Made by a program: the position numbers and the translations under genes
Shown here: in pieces, positions 1 through 5,287 of the stretch
Layout: each line of letters begins with the position of its first letter
Position numbering within the stretch: position 1 is the stretch's first letter
Assembly (NCBI GenBank): GCA_019413955.1
Contig: DXMX01000035.1
Coordinates: forward strand, 1,328 to 13,501
Direction: 5' to 3'
Source of the DNA: Collinsella sp.
GTDB lineage: Bacteria; Actinomycetota; Coriobacteriia; Coriobacteriales; Coriobacteriaceae
DNA length: 12,174 bases
Notes under the pieces: model-generated
Told to the model about the DNA's origin: nothing
Databases searched by the model: none
The model's input: only the letters and a program-made list of their open reading frames with translations

Positions 1-329
1 TCGCCGGGCAGAACTGCGCCGATCATGGCCGTGACGATGTGGTCGCCGGCCTCGAAGTTCTGCGCGCCGCAGACGACCTGCAGCGGAGCGGGGTTGCCGT
101 CGGCGTCGAGGTTCTTGTCACCCACGTCGACCGAGCACACATACATGTGGTCGCTATCGGGGTGCGGGGTCTTGGTGAGCACCTTGGCGGTCACCACGTG
201 GTCGAAGGACTCGCCCACGGTGTCGATCGCCTCGACCTCGGTGCCGGTACGGATATATTCGTCCGAAAGGGTCTTGGGATCCTCCGGAATATCGATCATG
301 GTCTTGAGCCAGTCGTAAGAAACACGCAT
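1..329 (-). CDS. pheT: Phenylalanyl-tRNA synthetase beta subunit, N-terminal part
   Basis: This is the first 109 codons of the beta subunit, cut by the left edge of the window. Together with PheS the protein forms the alpha2-beta2 cytoplasmic enzyme that charges tRNA-Phe; the beta chain binds and positions the tRNA and carries the editing site. The translation starts MRVSYDWLKTMIDIPED, the typical PheT opening. From about residue 45 it enters the EMAP/OB-type tRNA-binding domain, with VTAKVLTKTPHPDSDHMYVC followed by VVCGAQNFEAGD. The ATG at 327-329 is preceded by an AAAGGAG ribosome binding site at about 336-342. It lies downstream of pheS on the same strand and is presumably co-transcribed under the T-box leader, although the 184-bp gap is wide for this gene pair. 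No frameshift is visible in the part present. Confidence 0.95.
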   Translation of the reverse strand, partial: MRVSYDWLKTMIDIPEDPKTLSDEYIRTGTEVEAIDTVGESFDHVVTAKVLTKTPHPDSDHMYVCSVDVGDKNLDADGNPAPLQVVCGAQNFEAGDHIVTAMIGAVLPG

Positions 330-410
330 CTAGCTCTCCTTTCATACTGAAAGCCTGCGAAGAGATGCAGGTGGAAACTTCAACTTAGTGAACATTCCTT
401 ACAAAGCGAG

Positions 411-508
411 GGTTGTCCAAGTGCGGCAGATCGGCCCGAAAGAGGAGCGCCGCGTACTTTGGTACGCAAGCGACGAATGAGCGCCGAGGTGCCGTGCTTG
501 GGCAAGCC
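411..508. repeat. 98-bp interrupted palindrome between pheS and pheT
   Basis: The whole stretch folds back on itself. The outer arms are GGTTGTCCAAG (411-421) and CTTGGGCAAGCC (497-508), with one G-T pair and one bulged G. Next come CGGCA/TGCCG (424-428 with 490-494) and TCGGC/GCCGA (431-435 with 483-487), each set off by a 2x2 mismatch. A larger internal loop is followed by CGC/GCG (448-450 with 470-472) and GCGTAC/GTACGC (452-457 with 462-467), closing on a TTTG loop. It begins six bases after the pheS stop codon. No T-run follows on the minus strand, so it does not look like a normal terminator. It could be an RNA structure inside the pheST transcript or a dispersed palindromic repeat. Confidence 0.7.
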
Positions 509-513
509 GCAGC

Positions 514-1590
514 CTAGAACTGATTCAAGAAACGCATATCGCCCGTCATGAGCGTTCTGAGGTCGGGCAGGTCGTAGCGCAGGGCCGCGACGCGCTCGGC
601 GCCAATGCCAAAGGCGAAGCCGGTGTACCTCTCGGGGTCGATGCCGCAGTTGATCAGGACGTTGGGGTCGACCATGCCGCAGCCCAGGATCTCGATCCAG
701 CCGCTGTGCTTGCAGAAGTTACAGCCCTTGCCGCCGCACACGTGGCAGCTCACGTCCACCTCGCAGGAAGGCTCGGTGAAGGGGAAGAAATGCGGGCGGT
801 AACGCGTCTTGCGGTCCTCGCCAAACATGCATTTAACAAAGTAGTCGAGCGTACCCTTAAGGTCGCCAAAGGTGATACCTTCGTCGACGACCAGGCCCTC
901 GATCTGGTTGAACTGAGGCAGGTGGCAGGCATCGGCCGTGTCGGGACGGTAGACGGTGCCCGGGCAGATCATGTAGATGGGCGGCTTCTGCGACTCCATG
1001 GTGTGGATCTGCACGCCCGAGGTCTGGGTGCGCAGCAGCACATCGGACTCGCCGTGGGCGTGAGCCTCAGGGTGCGCGACGCTGCCGGGGTTGTTGTCGA
1101 CCACGTAGAAGGTATCGCGGGCCGAGCGGCTCGGGTGATCCATGGGAGCATTGAGCGCAGTGAAGTTGTAATAGGAGGTGTCGACCATGGGGCCGGACTC
1201 GACGGTGTAGCCGATGCCGCAGAAGATGTCCTCGGCCTCCTCGATGATCTGCTTGATCAGGTGCTGGTGACCGATCTGCGGACGGATGCCCGGCAGCGTG
1301 ATGTCGACGGCCTCGTGCTCGAGTGCGTGCTTGAGGGCGGCGGCCTTCATCTCGGTGGTGCGCTCGTCAAGCATGCCCTCGATCAGCTGGCGCATCTCGT
1401 TGGCGCGCTTGCCCATCACGGGACGATCCTCGGGGGCGAGCTTGCCCATCATGCGCATCAGGCCGGTGATGCGGCCCTTGCGACCGAGCAGCTCAACGCG
1501 CGCGGCCTCGAGCTTTGCGGCGTCGTCGGCGCCTGCGACGAGCTCCTTGGCCTCTTCCTCGAGTTTGACCAGATCATCAATCAGACTCAT
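514..1590 (-). CDS. pheS: Phenylalanyl-tRNA synthetase alpha subunit
   Basis: This is the catalytic subunit of the class II synthetase that activates phenylalanine with ATP and transfers it to tRNA-Phe. At 358 residues it has the usual family length. Residues 1-90 form a charged helical N-terminal region of the kind expected to be a coiled coil that contacts tRNA. The catalytic core follows: SYYNFTALNAPMDHPSRSARDTF is spread over 139-161, motif 2 is LLRTQTSGVQ at 185-194, and motif 3 is GFAFGIGAERVAAL at 324-337. Four cysteines (C282, C285, C290, C293) form a CxxC-x4-CxxC cluster just before the GWIEILGCGMV stretch, which may bind a metal. The start MSLIDDLVKL was preferred over longer in-frame options because it matches the family and has a GAAAGGGAAG ribosome binding site; the upstream extension reads through the T-box terminator. 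Expression is expected to respond to uncharged tRNA-Phe through the leader upstream. Confidence 0.97.
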   Translation of the reverse strand: MSLIDDLVKLEEEAKELVAGADDAAKLEAARVELLGRKGRITGLMRMMGKLAPEDRPVMGKRANEMRQLIEGMLDERTTEMKAAALKHALEHEAVDITLPGIRPQIGHQHLIKQIIEEAEDIFCGIGYTVESGPMVDTSYYNFTALNAPMDHPSRSARDTFYVVDNNPGSVAHPEAHAHGESDVLLRTQTSGVQIHTMESQKPPIYMICPGTVYRPDTADACHLPQFNQIEGLVVDEGITFGDLKGTLDYFVKCMFGEDRKTRYRPHFFPFTEPSCEVDVSCHVCGGKGCNFCKHSGWIEILGCGMVDPNVLINCGIDPERYTGFAFGIGAERVAALRYDLPDLRTLMTGDMRFLNQF

Positions 1591-1676
1591 GTCTTCCCTT
1601 TCGTCTCTCGCGCTCCCCGCTCGCCGAGACGACTGCCGTCGCCTGACGTTGCGAAAACGCGGCCCGGTTCGGTAAC

Positions 1677-1717
1677 AAAAAACCGTCCTCGGGCATGTGC
1701 ATTGCCCAAGGACGGTT
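1677..1717 (-). terminator. Intrinsic terminator of the T-box leader
   Basis: On the minus strand, AACCGTCCTTGGGCA (from 1717 to 1703) pairs with TGCCCGAGGACGGTT (1695 to 1681) with a single A-C mismatch and a 7-base loop. The stem runs straight into six T residues (1677-1682). The 5' arm lies directly downstream of the conserved T-box sequence, which is the arrangement needed for alternative antiterminator pairing. Readthrough would lead into pheS about 90 bases further on. Confidence 0.9.
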
Positions 1718-1955
1718 GAATTCCGCGGTACCACCTTGTTTGACCCGGCGGATGTCTGGCCCGCCGTGCCCACTCTGCGCCCCTTATCGCGAGGCTCACG
1801 GCTTCCCTACTGGGGCTTCGCCGCCGCTGGCCGCGCGCCCGTTGAGGTCGCTGCTCGGGAGTGAACGCTTGGCCCTTGCCACCGCAGGAAGGCTTGCAGC
1901 CCATGACCTTCCCTCTCTTGCCGGCGACGCGGCGGGCAAAACCCTCTCCGTCAAC
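1677..1955 (-). promoter_or_regulatory. T-box riboswitch leader, Phe type
   Basis: The minus strand carries the canonical T-box core AAGGTGGTACCGCGG (1737 to 1723), whose GGTGG part pairs with the NCCA end of uncharged tRNA in this class. It is followed by the terminator hairpin. The leader appears to start with GTTGACGGAGAGG near 1954. A closing stem I helix GGAG/CTCC can be drawn between about 1948 and 1860. Immediately before the CTCC strand is GCG-TTC-A, placing a TTC (Phe) triplet at 1865-1863 in the position of a specifier codon followed by the expected purine. Together with pheS downstream this supports tRNA-Phe sensing. A TATCCT sequence at 1973-1968 could be the -10 box, but I see no matching -35. 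The T-box core and terminator are seen directly; the specifier assignment is a hand fold. Confidence 0.92.
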
Positions 1956-2092
1956 GCATTGGGCTATAGGATACCACATTGTGCGAGCGTATCGCCGCGT
2001 TCCGTTTTGTTCGCGCTGGGTACAAGACGGGTAGCTGTGCAAACTGGCCGTGCGCCCAAAGGCGGCGCGGCCTGCGAGATTAAGGATATGGT

Positions 2093-3667
2093 ATGGGAAA
2101 GAAACTCGATAAGAAGGCCAAGGCCGCCGTGGCAAAAGCCGCCAAGGGCGTCAAGGCCGACACGGCCGTCAAGAAGTTCCGCAAGCTCGAGGGCAAGCTG
2201 TGGACCCGCGAGTACCTACTCAAGATTGCCGAGTTTGACGGCGCAACCATCGCCCCCGCCAACGGCGCCGCCGCCCGTGCCGATGCCATGGGCACGCTTG
2301 CCGGCGAGCACCACAAGCTCCTGACCAGCGAAAAGTCTGTCGAACTTGTGCGCTCGCTGGCACGCGAGACCGTCGCCGGCGGAAAGATCGACGACCCGCA
2401 GTTGCTCGACGAGATTCGCGTGCTCGGCCGCGACCAGCGCGAGGCCAGCGTCATCCCCACCGAGGAGGCCGAGGCCTGGACCAGGCTCACCTGCGAGGCC
2501 GATGCTGTGTGGCACAAGGCCAAGACGGCCAACGACTGGGCGAGCTTTGAGCCCTATGTGGACAGAATCGTCGGACAGCTTAAGCATCAGGCCGAGCTCA
2601 TGGACCCCAGGCGCGACCCATACGACGTTTGGCTCGACCAGTACGAGCGTGGCCTTTCCACCGAGAGCTTCGACGCGTTTTGCGACGAGGTCAAGGCCAC
2701 GGTCGTGCCGCTCGTGCACGCCATCGGTGAGCGCGGCCAGCAGCCGGCTGCCGACTTTTTGCACGCCCATGTGCCCGAGGCTGCCCAGCGCGCCATGAGC
2801 TTCGACCTCATGAAGCTCGTCGGCCTGGACCTGGACGACACCACGCTCGCCTTTACCGAGCATCCGTTTAGCGAGGGCTTCTCGGTGGGCGATGCGCGCA
2901 TCGCGACGCACATCTACGAGAACGACTGCATCTCCAACGTCTACAGCATCATCCACGAGGCTGGGCACGCCATGTACGAGCTGGGCGTCAATCCCGCCTA
3001 TGCGCGCACCTGTCTGGAGGGCGGCACCTCCATGGGCATCCACGAGAGCCAGAGCCGCTTCTTTGAGAACACCGTTGGCCGCAGCCGTGCCTTTATGGGC
3101 CCGCTGCTCGAGGTGCTGCGCCGTCACGCGCCCGAGGTCTACGGCAACGTGGACGAGGACACGCTCTACCACGCCATGAACATCGCTCAGCCGTCGCTGA
3201 TCCGCACCGAGGCCGACGAGCTCACCTATCCGCTGCACGTTATGGTGCGCTACGAGATCGAGCGCATGCTGTTTGCCGGCGAGGCCACGGCCAAGGACAT
3301 CCCCGCGCTTTGGAACCGCTTCATGGATGAGTACCTGGGCATTCCCGTTCCCGACGACACGCACGGGTGCCTGCAGGATACACACTGGAGCGGCGGCTCG
3401 TTTGGCTACTTCCCCACCTATGCGCTGGGCAGCGCCTACGACGCCATGTTTGTGCCGGCCATGTGCCGCGACGGTGTCGACCTCAACGGCGCCTGTGCGA
3501 GCGGCGACCTGACACCCGTCCGCGCCTGGCTGGGCGAGCACATTTGGCAGTGGGGCCGTGCCAAGGACGCGCCGGAGCTCATCAAGGGCGCGTGCGGCAT
3601 GGCGTTCGATGCCCGCTACTACTGCAGCTACCTGCAGGACAAGTTCACCACGCTCTACGAGCTGTAA
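2093..3667 (+). CDS. M32-family metallocarboxypeptidase (Taq carboxypeptidase type)
   Basis: This 524-residue protein is a zinc-dependent carboxypeptidase of peptidase family M32, a cytoplasmic enzyme that removes residues from peptide C-termini with broad specificity. The zinc motif HEAGH is at residues 288-292 (catalytic Glu289), and the third ligand is expected to be Glu318 in GIHESQSR. Other family blocks are present in order: SIIHEAGHAMYELG, FENTVGRSR, QPSLIRTEADELTYPLHV and LQDTHWSGGSFGYFPTYALG. Length is normal for the family. The first 25 residues are a Lys/Ala-rich extension ahead of the usual start of similarity, perhaps a flexible basic tail. The start at 2093 has AAGGA at 2082-2086; an ATG at 2088 sits too close to that site. 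A GC-rich hairpin (about 2046-2072) lies in the presumed 5' leader. The gene is divergent from the pheST operon and convergent with glmM, and stands alone. No signal peptide is visible. Confidence 0.95.
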   Translation: MGKKLDKKAKAAVAKAAKGVKADTAVKKFRKLEGKLWTREYLLKIAEFDGATIAPANGAAARADAMGTLAGEHHKLLTSEKSVELVRSLARETVAGGKIDDPQLLDEIRVLGRDQREASVIPTEEAEAWTRLTCEADAVWHKAKTANDWASFEPYVDRIVGQLKHQAELMDPRRDPYDVWLDQYERGLSTESFDAFCDEVKATVVPLVHAIGERGQQPAADFLHAHVPEAAQRAMSFDLMKLVGLDLDDTTLAFTEHPFSEGFSVGDARIATHIYENDCISNVYSIIHEAGHAMYELGVNPAYARTCLEGGTSMGIHESQSRFFENTVGRSRAFMGPLLEVLRRHAPEVYGNVDEDTLYHAMNIAQPSLIRTEADELTYPLHVMVRYEIERMLFAGEATAKDIPALWNRFMDEYLGIPVPDDTHGCLQDTHWSGGSFGYFPTYALGSAYDAMFVPAMCRDGVDLNGACASGDLTPVRAWLGEHIWQWGRAKDAPELIKGACGMAFDARYYCSYLQDKFTTLYEL

Positions 3668-3733
3668 GGATTGACCAGCACGCCATCGCCAACGCCAACC
3701 ATGTTGACGCTAATGTCTTGGCAACGTCAGCGA

Positions 3734-3832
3734 AAACGGCCCCAAGCGAGCAAGGTGACGTGAAATGAAAGGGCGCTGACCTTCTGGTCGCGCCCTTGAA
3801 ATTGAACGTCAGATTGCCGCTTGGGGCCGTTT
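3734..3832. repeat. 99-bp interrupted palindrome between convergent M32 and glmM genes
   Basis: The outer arms AAACGGCCCCAAGCG (3734-3748) and CGCTTGGGGCCGTTT (3818-3832) are perfect 15-base inverted repeats. Inside them, GCAA/TTGC (3750-3753 with 3814-3817) and TGACGT/ACGTCA (3756-3761 with 3806-3811) pair. An internal loop follows, then AAGGGCGC/GCGCCCTT (3769-3776 with 3790-3797) and GACC/GGTC (3778-3781 with 3786-3789) on a TTCT loop. On the minus strand the outer arm ends in GGCCGTTTTC, a short T-run. It lies between two convergent genes, so it may end transcription from either side. It is larger and more layered than a simple terminator and resembles the palindrome at 411-508 in size and plan. 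Confidence 0.75.
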
Positions 3833-3844
3833 GCAGCGTCGAGC

Positions 3845-3874
3845 AGCTACGCGGTTTGGTAAAACCGCGTAGCT
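3845..3874. terminator. Perfect 13-bp hairpin overlapping the glmM stop codon
   Basis: AGCTACGCGGTTT (3845-3857) and AAACCGCGTAGCT (3862-3874) pair perfectly around a 4-base loop. The distal arm overlaps the first two bases of the glmM stop codon on the minus strand. No T-run follows on that strand, so whether it ends transcription by itself or only protects the glmM mRNA 3' end is open. On the plus strand it lies downstream of the 99-bp palindrome. Confidence 0.5.
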
Positions 3875-5204
3875 ATAAAGCCTCGAGCGCGTTGGCGATG
3901 CGCTTCATCGCGGCGTCGGCGGCGGCTTGGTCGGGTGCCTCGGCCAGCACGCGGATAACCGACTCGGTTCCGCTCTTGCGCACGAGCACGCGGCCCTCGC
4001 CTGCCAGCGCAGCCTCGGCCTCGGCGATGGCGTTCTGCACGCCCATGTTCTCGAGCGCGGCGTCCTTGTCCGCCACGCGCACGGCCACCTGCGCCTGCGG
4101 CAGCAACTTGCACGGAGCCGTGAGCTGCGAGAGCGTCTCGCGCTCGGCACGAATCACTTCCATCACGCGCAGCGAAGTCATAATGCCGTCGCCCGTGCGC
4201 TCGATATCGCCAAAGATCGTATGGCCCGTCTGCTCGCCGCCCAGGCTGTAGCCGCCCTCGCGCATCTTGGCATACACGTGACGGTCGCCCACGCCGCTAG
4301 TCACGGCGCTCAGGCCGGCAAGCTCCAGCGACTTGACCAGACCAAAGTTGCTGGCGATCGTCGGTACCACGGTACCGCCCGAAAGGCGACCGTGCTTGTT
4401 CAGATACACGCCACACACGTACAAAATCTGGTCGCCGTCTACCACGCGACCGCGCTCATCCACGGCCAGGCAGCGGTCGGCATCGCCATCGTAAGCAAAA
4501 CCCACGTCCAGGCCCTGCTCCACCACGTGGCGCTGCAGGCGCTCCATATGCGTGGAGCCGCAGTCGACGTTGATGTTAAAGCCATCGGGCGCGGCGTTGA
4601 TCACGCGCACGTCGGCGCCCAGCGCGTCAAACACCGGCTTGGCCACCGAGGAAGCCGAGCCGTTGGCGCAGTCGATGCCGATCTTGACGCCCTGCAGCGA
4701 AAAGTTCGCGCTGGCGATGAGCGAAGCAATGTAGCGGTTGCGGCCCTGCATGTAGTCCACCGTGGCGCCGATGTGGTTGCCCGTGGCCAGCGGCACCTCG
4801 CTCTTGCCATCGATATAGTCCTCGATGAGCTCCAGTACGTCCTCGTCCATCTTAAAGCCGTCGCTATTGACGAGCTTAATGCCGTTATCGCAAAACGGGT
4901 TGTGGCTCGCGCTGATCATGATGCCGCAATCGAAGCAGCCCTCCACGGTCTGATGCGCTACGCCCGGCGTGGGGATCACGTGCAGCATATAGGCGTCCGC
5001 ACCGCTCGCGACCAGACCGCTCACCAGCGCCGCCTCGAACATATAACTCGAGCGACGTGTGTCCTTGCCCACGATCACGCGCGCCTTAGCACTGCGGTTG
5101 GCGCCGTAATACCAGCCCACAAAACGGCCAATCTTATAAGCGTGCTCTACCGTCAGCCCAACGTTGGCCTCGCCGCGAAAGCCGTCGGTGCCAAAGTACT
5201 TCAT
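3873..5204 (-). CDS. glmM: Phosphoglucosamine mutase
   Basis: GlmM interconverts glucosamine-6-phosphate and glucosamine-1-phosphate, the step leading to UDP-GlcNAc for peptidoglycan and other wall polymers; it is cytoplasmic and works by a phosphoserine intermediate. The 443-residue length and all domain marks fit. The N-terminus is MKYFGTDGFRGEAN. The active serine is S100 in MISASHNP, the Mg-binding loop is YDGDADRCL at 238-246, the sugar-binding loop is GGEQTGH at 322-328, and the phosphate-binding loop is VRKSGTESVIRV at 408-419. The last two differ slightly from the common GEQSGH and RPSGTEP forms. The start ATG at 5204 has an AAGGAG site six bases upstream. It is the last of three minus-strand genes, with an 83-bp gap holding a hairpin behind the DUF4012 gene. 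A mutase of another sugar is a remote alternative; S100 and overall length favour GlmM. Confidence 0.95.
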   Translation of the reverse strand: MKYFGTDGFRGEANVGLTVEHAYKIGRFVGWYYGANRSAKARVIVGKDTRRSSYMFEAALVSGLVASGADAYMLHVIPTPGVAHQTVEGCFDCGIMISASHNPFCDNGIKLVNSDGFKMDEDVLELIEDYIDGKSEVPLATGNHIGATVDYMQGRNRYIASLIASANFSLQGVKIGIDCANGSASSVAKPVFDALGADVRVINAAPDGFNINVDCGSTHMERLQRHVVEQGLDVGFAYDGDADRCLAVDERGRVVDGDQILYVCGVYLNKHGRLSGGTVVPTIASNFGLVKSLELAGLSAVTSGVGDRHVYAKMREGGYSLGGEQTGHTIFGDIERTGDGIMTSLRVMEVIRAERETLSQLTAPCKLLPQAQVAVRVADKDAALENMGVQNAIAEAEAALAGEGRVLVRKSGTESVIRVLAEAPDQAAADAAMKRIANALEAL

Positions 5205-5223
5205 GCGCTCTCCTTACAAAATA

Positions 5224-5250
5224 GGGGCGAACAGATTGCCTGTCCGCCCC
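5224..5250 (-). terminator. Hairpin between the DUF4012 gene and glmM
   Basis: GGGGCGAACAG (5224-5234) pairs with CTGTCCGCCCC (5240-5250) with one A-C mismatch and a 5-base loop. On the minus strand it is followed by TATTTTGT, a modest T-rich tail, and then directly by the glmM ribosome binding site. It lies 38 bases after the stop codon of the DUF4012 gene, so it probably ends or attenuates that transcript. It may make glmM partly independent of the upstream gene. Confidence 0.6.
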
Positions 5251-5287
5251 AAAATGGTACTCGATTATCTGCGCTACCAGAAAAACC

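Noticed and set aside
411..508. CRISPR or tandem-repeat array
   Set aside because: The repeated words are inverted, not direct with regular spacers, and there are only two arms; no array structure exists in the window.
706..1719. 337-codon plus-strand open frame opposite pheS
   Set aside because: It is a mirror of the pheS coding strand in GC-rich DNA, its product is low-complexity Val/Ala/Leu/His, and it has no family motif. PheS on the other strand is unmistakable.
1587..1773. Extended PheS start 61 codons upstream
   Set aside because: The extension translates the T-box terminator and leader; the internal ATG at 1590 has a ribosome binding site and matches the family N-terminus.
2216..3541. 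441-codon minus-strand open frame opposite the M32 peptidase
   Set aside because: It is antisense to a clearly conserved metallopeptidase and shows the Val/Ala/His/Leu bias of a complementary frame; no motif and no ribosome binding site.
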